From Shewanella xiamenensis (lineage in GTDB: Bacteria; Pseudomonadota; Gammaproteobacteria; Enterobacterales; Shewanellaceae), in assembly GCF_014647135.1 (NCBI RefSeq), contig NZ_BMOP01000002.1, positions 248,001 through 312,000 on the forward strand: 64,000 nt of DNA, in the 5' to 3' direction. The translations under genes were made by a program, and so were the position numbers. Below the pieces are notes generated by a model. That model ran no database searches. It saw only the letters and a list, made by a program, of their open reading frames with translations, and had not been told where the DNA came from. Shown here piece after piece: positions 54,093 through 61,797 of this stretch (its first letter is position 1; every line of letters starts with the position of its first letter).

Positions 54093-54464
54093 ATGACAGT
54101 GAGCGTCACGTCGATCATTCGCTTTGCCAGCGCACAATCGCCAGTGGAGAGCTATCAAGTCGCCCCTGAAAAGCGTATTGCAGGCAATCCCACCCAGCAA
54201 TTGCAAAATCATTATTCTAGCCCTTGTAATCAATTCCATAGTGGAATTTGGCAAAGTGAATCAGGCGCTTGGAAAATCAACTACACTGAATATGAGTATT
54301 GTGAAATTCTCGAAGGAACCAGTGTGATCACCGATCTTGAGGGACAATCTCAAACCTTTAGCGTAGGTGATCGCTTTATTATTCCAGCGGGATTTCAAGG
54401 TGTGTGGCAAGTCGTCACCCCCTGTCGCAAGGTGTATGTCATCTTCGAACAAAACTCACAGTAA
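54093..54464 (+). CDS. Small cupin-domain protein (DUF861/cupin_3 type)
   Basis: A 123-residue single-domain cupin. The barrel strands are in SGAWKINYTEYEYCEILEGTSVITD near residues 56-80 and VGDRFIIPAGFQGVWQVV near 90-107, the pattern of the cupin_3 family. The metal-binding His residues of classical cupins are largely absent: the first motif has Y-E-Y-C-E. It may therefore bind ligand without metal or have a non-enzymatic role. Its start lies 13 bp after the mmsA stop, with GGAG at 8 nt, so it belongs to the same operon. Such cupins often accompany amine and amino-acid degradation genes; the function is unknown. Confidence 0.82.
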   Translation: MTVSVTSIIRFASAQSPVESYQVAPEKRIAGNPTQQLQNHYSSPCNQFHSGIWQSESGAWKINYTEYEYCEILEGTSVITDLEGQSQTFSVGDRFIIPAGFQGVWQVVTPCRKVYVIFEQNSQ

Positions 54465-54643
54465 TACAGAGGTGCATTTTGCCTCAATGAACAAAGTTAA
54501 AGTGAGTTAGCTTTACCGCCATGAGGTCACAGCAACGGAGTTTCCTTGGCTGTTGTTTGGCAAATTATCGGATGTACAGACCTGTTTTAAAACATAAAAG
54601 AAGCTTGTGCATCCGTGTCAATCAAGAAAATGGGAGAAATACC

Positions 54644-55366
54644 GTGAATAACAACCTACAGAAAAAACGGCTAGCACAACTTGCTGGACTCGCGCTTACT
54701 ACCAGCTTATTTTCCAGCATAGCCAGTGCAGAAGTGTCTGGTGAGATTAGCTTAACTAACGATTATCGCTTCCGCGGTGTCTCGCAAACCGCTGGAGATC
54801 CCGCTGTACAAGGTGGAATAGACTGGAGTTTTGAATCAGGATTTTCCGTCGGCGCCTGGGCCAGTAACGTCGACTTTGATGAACCTGGTTATAATGGCCC
54901 AGATGTTGAGTATGACTTCTATGTTGCCTACGGCGGTGATATCAATGATAACGTCAGCTACGACGTGACACTGAACCGCTATAACTATTCGGGCGAGAGT
55001 GATCTTGGCTATTTCGAAGTAACGGCTGGCGTCGAGTTTAGCGGATTTCGCGTAGCCTATTGGTATACCAATGACTACGGTGGCACTGATTTAGATTACC
55101 ACTACGGTGAAGTCAATTATTCCTATGAGTTTGTCGAAAACTGGAATCTCGATCTGCATTACGGCTACAACGTTGGCGATGCATTAGATGATGGTGAAGG
55201 CTTCGATAGTTACTCCGACTATTCTGTTGGTGTCTCCACGGAATTAATGGGATTTGGCCTTTCACTTGCTTGGCTTGGCACAGATTTAAGTGGCGATCAA
55301 AAAGTCTCCGACGGTGTATACCAAAACGACGATACCGTCCTCGCGAGCGTTAGTTACGCTTTCTAA
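54644..55366 (+). CDS. TorF family putative outer-membrane porin
   Basis: A 240-residue beta-barrel protein with signal peptide LAQLAGLALTTSLFSSIASA and a mature part starting EVSGEISLTNDYRFRGVSQT, the hallmark of the TIGR02001/TorF family. It is rich in aromatic-acidic alternating strands (FSVGAWASNVDF, YFEVTAGVEFSGFRVAYWYT) and ends in Phe (VSYAF), as outer-membrane proteins do. I chose GTG 54644, with GGGAG 7 nt upstream, over the longer frame from 54521, because it gives a normal signal peptide. It follows the cupin gene by 180 bp and may serve uptake of the amine or amino acid degraded by this cluster. Confidence 0.88.
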   Translation: MNNNLQKKRLAQLAGLALTTSLFSSIASAEVSGEISLTNDYRFRGVSQTAGDPAVQGGIDWSFESGFSVGAWASNVDFDEPGYNGPDVEYDFYVAYGGDINDNVSYDVTLNRYNYSGESDLGYFEVTAGVEFSGFRVAYWYTNDYGGTDLDYHYGEVNYSYEFVENWNLDLHYGYNVGDALDDGEGFDSYSDYSVGVSTELMGFGLSLAWLGTDLSGDQKVSDGVYQNDDTVLASVSYAF

Positions 55367-55413
55367 TAGGGTTATCTCATTAGACAAAACACCCTAGTAC
55401 AAAAGTCATTAAA

Positions 55414-55442
55414 AAGCCCTCTTTCGAGGGCTTAGTTATTTT
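55414..55442. terminator. Terminator between the convergent porin and nagP genes
   Basis: AAGCCCTC (55414-55421) pairs perfectly with GAGGGCTT (55426-55433), loop TTTC. A T-rich run follows on the plus strand, and AAAAA before it serves the minus strand. Confidence 0.8.
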
Positions 55443-55458
55443 TGTCATGAATGTATTA

Positions 55459-56772
55459 TTAATTTGAAGACCAACTGCGCATCTTATGGCCTTTGACTGC
55501 ATAGAAGAGAATAAACAGATAACAAGGTAACATCACCATATACCCGCCCTGCTGCCCCATTTCGGTTGCCGAACTCATTAAACCCCAAGACACTGGACCA
55601 AAGGCACCGCCGGCAATCCCCATGATAAGGAGCGCAGAACCCGTACTCGTCAATTTGCCCATGCCCGACAAAGCAAGAGGCCATACGGCAGGCCATACAA
55701 TCGCATTGGCTAATCCTAAGAAAGCAATCAATAGCAAGGTATCAGGTAAAGCTACGCCCCCAAAAGGCACCAACAAAGTGTTAGCAATAGCGTAGGAATT
55801 GTTATCCCCAAACAGAATGCCTAAGGTGAGTAATATGCCTAAAATTGCGGAAATCATCAGCGCTGTCGGTTGAGAAATAATGCGAGGGATAAGGATAATC
55901 CCCAGCGTATAACCCAGCACCATGCAAACCATAGTGTATGAGGTCATGACCCCGTAATGCTCAACGCCTAAAGATAGCGCAAAGGTACCTATAGTATCGC
56001 CAGCGATCACCTCTACCGCTACGTACACAAACAATGCCAACACACCAAATGCTAAGTTAGGGTGAGATAACGCCGCTTTAATCTGGCTTTTATCTGTATG
56101 CTCAGCGACTTCATCTTCATTAGATAATTCTGGTAATGGGGATTTTTTCACCGCCAAGGCTAAAACACCGATAAACACCGCCATGCCTAAGTAAGGAAAA
56201 ACCAAACTATTGGCCATTTCATCAATTTGTACTTGCGTTAATGTTGTGCCGATACGGTCTTTAAAACTATCTAAAATCAACGCTGAGAACACTAACGGTG
56301 CAATCACCCCCGCACCTTTGTTCAAAATACCCATCACGCTAACACGCGCCGCCGCAGACTCTTCAGGCCCAAGACGAACAACATAAGGATTTACTGCGGT
56401 TTGCAGTAACGTCTGCCCCGCCCCCATCACTAGTTGAGCAAATAAAAATAGGGCGAAGACTTGGGTCTTCGCCGCTGGAATAAACAGTAAACCCGCGAGC
56501 ATCATCACGCCCATACCCAAGGCCATCCCATTTTTGTAGCCCACTTTACGGATAAGCCAAGCCGAGGGCAGTGCAGTAAAAGTCACCGCGATATAGAAAG
56601 AAAACAGGATTAATGAAGCTTGGAAGGGATTGAGTTGCAAAATTTGTTTTAAATAGGGCATTAAAGAACCATTCAACCAGGTTGCAAACCCGAGGATGAA
56701 AAAGAGTGCTGCCACTATCGCCATGGGGATAAAACTGCTTTTCTGCTGGCTTTTATCGAGTGTCATTTCCAT
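55459..56772 (-). CDS. nagP: NagP, N-acetylglucosamine MFS permease
   Basis: A 437-residue FucP/GluP-like major facilitator with twelve helices (for example AIVAALFFILGFATWLNGSLMPYL near residues 18-41 and AGQTLLQTAVNPYVV near 120). In Shewanella this permease takes up GlcNAc without phosphorylation, in place of a PTS. That matches the separate kinase gene nagK in this locus. ATG 56772 (MEMTLDKSQQKSSF) has an AGG 5 nt upstream; ATG 56766 is a close alternative. The longer open frame to 56838 is not supported. A palindromic operator lies at 56924-56943. Confidence 0.92.
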   Translation of the reverse strand: MEMTLDKSQQKSSFIPMAIVAALFFILGFATWLNGSLMPYLKQILQLNPFQASLILFSFYIAVTFTALPSAWLIRKVGYKNGMALGMGVMMLAGLLFIPAAKTQVFALFLFAQLVMGAGQTLLQTAVNPYVVRLGPEESAAARVSVMGILNKGAGVIAPLVFSALILDSFKDRIGTTLTQVQIDEMANSLVFPYLGMAVFIGVLALAVKKSPLPELSNEDEVAEHTDKSQIKAALSHPNLAFGVLALFVYVAVEVIAGDTIGTFALSLGVEHYGVMTSYTMVCMVLGYTLGIILIPRIISQPTALMISAILGILLTLGILFGDNNSYAIANTLLVPFGGVALPDTLLLIAFLGLANAIVWPAVWPLALSGMGKLTSTGSALLIMGIAGGAFGPVSWGLMSSATEMGQQGGYMVMLPCYLFILFYAVKGHKMRSWSSN

Positions 56773-56923
56773 AAACCTGCTTCTTATAGTAATTAATTTT
56801 AAGGTGATTGCGGGACAAAAATCCGCTGAGTATTGCACACATCCCTATTGCAACTCATCTGCAATGGCTAATGTTATCATTCGAACTCACCATTGTTTCA
56901 GTGATGTTAAAACAAACAACACA

Positions 56924-56943
56924 AAAAGACAACGCTGTCATTT
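56924..56943. promoter_or_regulatory. NagR-type operator upstream of nagP
   Basis: AAAAGACAACGCTGTCATTT is an imperfect palindrome (8 of 10 paired positions) about 150 bp before the nagP start. It shares its core with the operator at 61671-61690, which supports common control. Confidence 0.75.
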
Positions 56944-57050
56944 GCAATTTAATCCTAAAATACCGCGTTAAACGCCACTGTGGCTCCTAAACTTTCACTC
57001 ACTACTGATTTAAAGCAAAAGACACATACGACGAATAACTCATGTGAAAT

Positions 57051-57078
57051 AAAAAAGCCGCAGAGTTTACTCTGCGGC
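57051..57078 (-). terminator. Rho-independent terminator of the nagK-B-A-X operon
   Basis: On the minus strand GCCGCAGAG (57078-57070) pairs perfectly with CTCTGCGGC (57065-57057), loop of 4, then TTTTTT. It isolates nagP from the genes before it. Confidence 0.92.
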
Positions 57079-57105
57079 CTGTTGAAAGCACAAAATAACG
57101 AAAGA

Positions 57106-58293
57106 TTAAATCCGCACAAAAATCTTGCGCCGATACATCCAATACAGCACTAACCATTGAACGGTGAGCAAACCAATCACGGCAGCTAAAGGTTGAGCAT
57201 TTTCCGGCAATACCGCGATAACGCCACCAAACACACTTTGGGCAATATACTTCCAATCCACTAGGCTCGATGCCAAATAAATAATGATGGCGTTAGTACC
57301 AATCACCACAAACACAAAGACGAGCTTTTGCCATTTCAGTACATCCACTAGGGCATAAAACAGTGCTAACAACAGCATGCTCCAACCGCTAGTAACCAAC
57401 ACAAAAGAGCTTGTCCACAGATCTTTATTGACGGGAATGACCCCATCCAGCAACCAACCTAAGGCTAAACAAACACCACCGGCAACACTCAATAGGCCGA
57501 CTTTAGCCCACTCACCTTTAGGATGAGATTTCACAATAAAGTGACCGACAAACACACCAGCTAAGGCATTGACTACGGCGGGCAGTGTCGATAACAGGCC
57601 TTCAGGATCGGGCGTTCTTCCTTGATAACTCACACCCGGCAATAAAAGGCTATCCACATAAGCATTGATTGACTCAGTGGGTGATAACACACCCGCCTGT
57701 CCACCAGGAAACGGTAACCAGAGTTGCGCCGCGCCATAGGCCACTAATATGCCTAGAGCCACCAGCACTTGGGTCCGTAAACGGGTATGCCACACCAGCA
57801 AGGCGGCAAAAAACCACGCAAAGGCAATACGGCCTAATACACTAGCATAACGGATTTTTTCAGGGTCGGCAGGTGCTCCCGCTCCCCAACCATGGTTATA
57901 AAGAATACCAAGCAACAATAGCAAAAACAGCCGCTTAACGCCATGACGATACACAGGCAGGCGCTCATGCATCGGCAGTTTATCTAAGCGTTTTGGCGAT
58001 AATCCAAGGGCAACACCGGAGAGGAAAATAAACAGCGGAAAAATCAAATCATAGAAGCGAAAGCCATTCCACTCACTATGATGCATTTGGGTATCACCCC
58101 ATTGCCAGCCCGCCCAGCCAGTCAAAATAAGCAAGGCGCCAAATAGGGCTTCGCCACCTAAAATCCAAAACATATCAAACCCGCGTAGGGCATCAAGGGA
58201 CATCAATCTTGGCTTTGGCTGACGCTTTTTCGCGGCAGCATCCTGAGCATTAACGCCCGCATTGGCGACAGATTCCGGCGCAGTCGTACTCAT
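57106..58293 (-). CDS. nagX: NagX, inner-membrane acyltransferase-like protein (DUF5009)
   Basis: A 395-residue polytopic membrane protein with about ten helices after a polar N-terminus. RLMSLDALRGFDMFWILGGEALF near residues 28-50 is the signature of the HGSNAT/YeiB-related acyltransferase group, which includes human heparan-alpha-glucosaminide N-acetyltransferase. FLSGVALGLSPKRLDKLP near 92-109 also fits. In Shewanella the gene travels with the nag genes, and a role in handling or moving GlcNAc or chitooligosaccharides has been suggested but not, to my knowledge, proven. It is last in the nagK-B-A-X operon and is followed by the terminator. Confidence 0.88.
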   Translation of the reverse strand: MSTTAPESVANAGVNAQDAAAKKRQPKPRLMSLDALRGFDMFWILGGEALFGALLILTGWAGWQWGDTQMHHSEWNGFRFYDLIFPLFIFLSGVALGLSPKRLDKLPMHERLPVYRHGVKRLFLLLLLGILYNHGWGAGAPADPEKIRYASVLGRIAFAWFFAALLVWHTRLRTQVLVALGILVAYGAAQLWLPFPGGQAGVLSPTESINAYVDSLLLPGVSYQGRTPDPEGLLSTLPAVVNALAGVFVGHFIVKSHPKGEWAKVGLLSVAGGVCLALGWLLDGVIPVNKDLWTSSFVLVTSGWSMLLLALFYALVDVLKWQKLVFVFVVIGTNAIIIYLASSLVDWKYIAQSVFGGVIAVLPENAQPLAAVIGLLTVQWLVLYWMYRRKIFVRI

Positions 58294-58430
58294 ACCATTA
58301 TCCTTTATTATTGTTATTTAATTTATTTTTCAAGATGTAGAGCAAAATGCAGACTGTACAATAAAAAAACTTAGCCCCTGTCATCAAAATACGACAAGGG
58401 CCAAGGTGAACGCTTTACGGACTCAACACA

Positions 58431-59567
58431 CTAAGGGCGAACATAAACCGCATTTCCAGCAATATAGTTGGCCAGCACTTTGTGTTGATTATCTAGCAGC
58501 ACTAAATCGGCACGCTGCCCTACGGCTAACCGACCGACGCTCTCGGCAATGCCAAGGAACTCGGCTGGATACAAAGATGCCATCCGCAAGGCCTCACCGA
58601 GCGGTAAACCTAGCATATTCACCGTATTATGGACCGCACTTGCCATATCTAACACACAGCCAGCCAGTTCACCCGTCACCGCATTTAATCTGTCGCCGAC
58701 ACGCAGCACCTGTGTACCAAACAGCTCAAAACTGGTTTCATCATCCAGACCCACAGGCGGCATAGCATCGGTCACCAACATCACTTTGCCACGGGGTTTG
58801 GCACGTAGGGCAACACGAGCTGCAGCGGGATGCACATGATGACCATCGACAATCAAACCACACCAAGCGGTTTCGCTCTCAATTGCCGCACCCACCACAC
58901 CAGGCTCGCGGGAACCTAAGGGTGACATCGCATTATATAAATGGGTAAAACCTGTCGCCCCAGCCTTTAAAGCCGCAACAACCGTATCGTAGTCCGCATT
59001 GGAGTGGCCCAAACACACTTTAACGCCCGACGCCACCAACAGGCGGATCACCTCGGGCGAGACATTTTCAGGTGCTAAGGTCACCACTCGAATACCTAAA
59101 TCCTGACGGCAAAAAATCGCCAGTTCAGCCTCGGTGATCTCACGGATAAAGCCTTGTGGATGCACGCCTTTTTTAGGTACCGAAAGATGCGGGCCTTCAA
59201 AATGTACGCCTAATACGCCTGCACTTTTTTGCGCAACCGCAAGAGCAACGGCATCGGCCGCCTTAGCCATCACCTGCACATTATCGGTAATCAGCGTGGG
59301 TAAAAAGCCTGTGGTACCAAAGCGAGCATGCGCCTTGCGTATGGTTTCAATGCAAGCAACCGTTGGGCTGCTATTGAATAACGCGCCGCCACCGCCGTTA
59401 ACTTGCACATCGATAAACCCTGGCACTAGGGTGCCTGGGTAGCGAATTTCCTTAGCACCCGATGCGGTGTCTAAGCTGGCTATCAGCCCATCTTCAATGG
59501 TGACTGGCACATCCCGATGGAAGGCTTCACCATCAAACAGTTGCTCGGCAATTAAGGTGAATTTCAT
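58431..59567 (-). CDS. nagA: NagA, N-acetylglucosamine-6-phosphate deacetylase
   Basis: NagA removes the acetyl group from GlcNAc-6-phosphate, giving GlcN-6-P for the deaminase. The 378-residue amidohydrolase has PGFIDVQVNGGGGALFN near residues 49-65, the metal-binding Glu in GVHFEGPHLSVPKKG near 128-142, KVCLGHSNADYDTVVAAL and TGFTHLYNAMSPLGSREPG with His ligands near 190-215, and the catalytic Asp in MLVTDAMPPVGLDD near 267. The length matches E. coli NagA (382). Its stop lies 137 bp before nagX. It follows the deaminase gene by 42 bp in the same operon. Confidence 0.96.
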   Translation of the reverse strand: MKFTLIAEQLFDGEAFHRDVPVTIEDGLIASLDTASGAKEIRYPGTLVPGFIDVQVNGGGGALFNSSPTVACIETIRKAHARFGTTGFLPTLITDNVQVMAKAADAVALAVAQKSAGVLGVHFEGPHLSVPKKGVHPQGFIREITEAELAIFCRQDLGIRVVTLAPENVSPEVIRLLVASGVKVCLGHSNADYDTVVAALKAGATGFTHLYNAMSPLGSREPGVVGAAIESETAWCGLIVDGHHVHPAAARVALRAKPRGKVMLVTDAMPPVGLDDETSFELFGTQVLRVGDRLNAVTGELAGCVLDMASAVHNTVNMLGLPLGEALRMASLYPAEFLGIAESVGRLAVGQRADLVLLDNQHKVLANYIAGNAVYVRP

Positions 59568-59609
59568 CCAAACCTCTTTTCAAATTAACGCGGCGATAAC
59601 GGCCAGCCA

Positions 59610-60608
59610 TTACAGCGTTTGAGTGACTTTTTTCAGCCCTGCGGGTTGGTCAGGGTCAATACCACGGGCAATCGCAACTGCGGCCACGTCGATATAAAAA
59701 CGTTGTAACAGGGCTAACGGCGCCACACGTGGATGAATATCCGTCGATGTTTGATTTAAATGGACTAAATCGGCACCACGTTGGCTCACATTTTCAATCT
59801 GTTCGATATGGCTAGCGTAAGACTCATCGCCAATGCACACATCCACAATCGTGAGTTTTTTCTCAACTAAGGTCACTGGACCATGGAGAAACTCTGCGCT
59901 ACTGAAGGCTTCAGCGTGGATTGAGCACACTTCTTTTAACTTAAGCGCAATTTCCTTAGACACCGCATAACCTAAGCCACGGCCTAACACGACTAAGTTT
60001 TTAACGTTTTCAACTGATTCAGGCGTCAGTTGTGGCTCAGCATCAACCGCCGTTTGCAGCGCTTGTGGTAAAGAGCTTACCGCTGCGGCGAGGGATTCGC
60101 TCTGCGTCCACGCCGAGGCTAATTGTAGAATCGCCGACAGAGTCGCAAGGTAGCTCTTTGTTGCAGCTACGGCTTTTTCTTCGCCTGCACGTAATGGTAC
60201 CACCACATCGACGATGTCCTTAATTGGTGCGGTTTCATCGTTCACTAACGCCACACAAAACGCGCCTGCGTTTTTCGCCATACGCGCTTGGGCTAAAATA
60301 TCAGGGCTACGGCCAGATTGTGAAATCACAATCACTAATCCGCCTTCTAACTTCAAGGTTTTACCATAAACGCTGGCTACCGATGGCGCGGCGGCAAACG
60401 TTGGCACGCCGACTTCAATTTCAAAAAGATATTTAGCAAATACACCCGCATGGTCCGATGAACCACGGCCCACAATCATCACAAAACGGGGATCGAAAGC
60501 ACGCAGTTTTTCACCTAACTGCTGCATTAAATCGGCGTTAGCGGCTAACTGACCCGCAATCTTCTGCGGCGCGGTGCGAGCTTCTTGCTCCATAATAGTG
60601 TTTGTCAT
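59610..60608 (-). CDS. nagB-II: NagB-II, SIS-domain glucosamine-6-phosphate deaminase
   Basis: It converts GlcN-6-P to fructose-6-P and ammonia. It is not homologous to E. coli NagB; it has two SIS domains like the isomerase half of GlmS: FVMIVGRGSSDHAGVFAKYLFE near residues 43-64, VIVISQSGRSPDILAQARMAK near 93-113 and LVVLGRGLGYAVSKEIALKLKEVC near 207-230. ESFS-type EAFSSAEFLHGP follows. There is no glutaminase domain. The start ATG 60608 (MTNTIMEQEAR) has AAGGTAA upstream, so it replaces the longer frame from 60629. As I recall, such a protein was shown to be the deaminase in S. oneidensis. Confidence 0.94.
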   Translation of the reverse strand: MTNTIMEQEARTAPQKIAGQLAANADLMQQLGEKLRAFDPRFVMIVGRGSSDHAGVFAKYLFEIEVGVPTFAAAPSVASVYGKTLKLEGGLVIVISQSGRSPDILAQARMAKNAGAFCVALVNDETAPIKDIVDVVVPLRAGEEKAVAATKSYLATLSAILQLASAWTQSESLAAAVSSLPQALQTAVDAEPQLTPESVENVKNLVVLGRGLGYAVSKEIALKLKEVCSIHAEAFSSAEFLHGPVTLVEKKLTIVDVCIGDESYASHIEQIENVSQRGADLVHLNQTSTDIHPRVAPLALLQRFYIDVAAVAIARGIDPDQPAGLKKVTQTL

Positions 60609-60666
60609 GTTATTTACCTTACAAATCAATACGGGTATTGCTTTAGCACTGATGCGCTAAAACGGC

Positions 60667-61575
60667 TTATTCATTAATGTTGATTGAGTTAAATTGCTGC
60701 TGAGCGAAGTACATGGCACCCAATTCTGGCGGTGCTAAGGTTTCAGAAATCTTTGCTACCACATCGCTGCCAAGCCAGGCCTGTAGCGGTTCGGCAAGGC
60801 CACCGATCATCGAAAAACGCACCGGATTGAGGCTAAACAGCTTGCGTGCCATTTCACTGATGTAATCGGCTCCTTCCTGCACAATCCCGCGAGCGACTTC
60901 ATCACCCGCGTTTGCACAATCGAGTACGCTTCTGGCTAATTCGGCATAGCAACTCGAAGACTTACCGGCGAGATGCTCGACGATGCCCAAGGCATCACTT
61001 ACCCCAAAATGGTTTAACAGCATCTTGGTTAAAGCAGTCGGCGCGGCAAAGCCATCGAGGGCGAGTAACACATGCTCGGCGGCTTTTAAGCCAAGCCAAG
61101 CACCGCTGCCCTTATCACCCAGCGCAAAACCGTGGCCACCAATACTTAAGCTGTCATCACCTACATGGGCATAACCGCAAGACCCCGTACCCGTAATGAT
61201 CACCGCACCATCCGCGCCGCGGTGTGCACCGATACAAGCGGTATGAAGATCCGTAGTGACATACATGGCAGCAAACGGATGCTGCCAGCTGATCACGTCC
61301 TGATACAGGCGCGGCACATTGACTCCCGCCAGCCCTAAGCCCGCAACGAGTAAATGGCTATCGGTTTCCTTCATGCCCGCATCCAACAGAGCTTGGCGAG
61401 TCGATGCTTCAATCGATGCAAATGCTTGTGCAAGACCATGCAGCGGATTAGCGCGCCCAGCAACACCTGTCCCTAAAACGGTACCGTCCGCAGTATAGAT
61501 AGTGGCTCGGCACTTACTGCCGCCCCCATCAACACCGATAAACAGTTGTTGATCTTTTGTCTGGACTAACCCCAT
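60667..61575 (-). CDS. nagK: NagK, N-acetylglucosamine kinase (BadF/BcrA ATPase family)
   Basis: It phosphorylates incoming GlcNAc, replacing the PTS. It belongs to the BadF/BadG/BcrA/BcrD ASKHA family, like eukaryotic GlcNAc kinase, not the ROK kinases of enterics. The 302-residue protein has the phosphate-1 loop FIGVDGGGSKCRATIYTADG near residues 13-32, GADGAVIITGTGSCGYAHVGDD near 120-141 and GDKGSGAWLGLKAAEHVLLAL near 153-173. I chose ATG 61575 (MGLVQTKDQQ) because AGGGA lies 6 nt before it; ATG 61590 (MKRDV...) is possible. It leads the operon, and an operator lies 96 bp upstream. Confidence 0.94.
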   Translation of the reverse strand: MGLVQTKDQQLFIGVDGGGSKCRATIYTADGTVLGTGVAGRANPLHGLAQAFASIEASTRQALLDAGMKETDSHLLVAGLGLAGVNVPRLYQDVISWQHPFAAMYVTTDLHTACIGAHRGADGAVIITGTGSCGYAHVGDDSLSIGGHGFALGDKGSGAWLGLKAAEHVLLALDGFAAPTALTKMLLNHFGVSDALGIVEHLAGKSSSCYAELARSVLDCANAGDEVARGIVQEGADYISEMARKLFSLNPVRFSMIGGLAEPLQAWLGSDVVAKISETLAPPELGAMYFAQQQFNSININE

Positions 61576-61670
61576 GACATCCCTCTTCATCTCTTAATGC
61601 AGCGCTACCGTTGCTTATACTTATGCCGTTAATACGACACTCAACTTTAGTTAACTCAATGTTACAGTAA

Positions 61671-61690
61671 AAATGACAGCGTTGTCATTT
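61671..61690. promoter_or_regulatory. NagR-type operator upstream of nagK
   Basis: AAATGACAGCGTTGTCATTT is a 20-bp palindrome with 9 of 10 paired positions. It matches the operator I recall for NagR, the LacI-type GlcNAc repressor of Shewanella. The nagR gene itself is not in this window. Confidence 0.85.
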
Positions 61691-61743
61691 ACTTTTTGAA
61701 GCAATTTATAATCAAATGTCAGGCGAAAGAATTGACTGAAAGT

Positions 61744-61782
61744 GAAAAAGAAAAAGGCTGTACTTTTCTTTTAAAATACAGC
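61744..61782 (-). terminator. Terminator of the hexosaminidase gene
   Basis: On the minus strand GCTGTATTTT pairs with AAAA-G-TACAGC (61757-61782, one bulge), then CTTTTTCTTTTT. Confidence 0.75.
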
Positions 61783-61797
61783 AAGATACATAACAGA

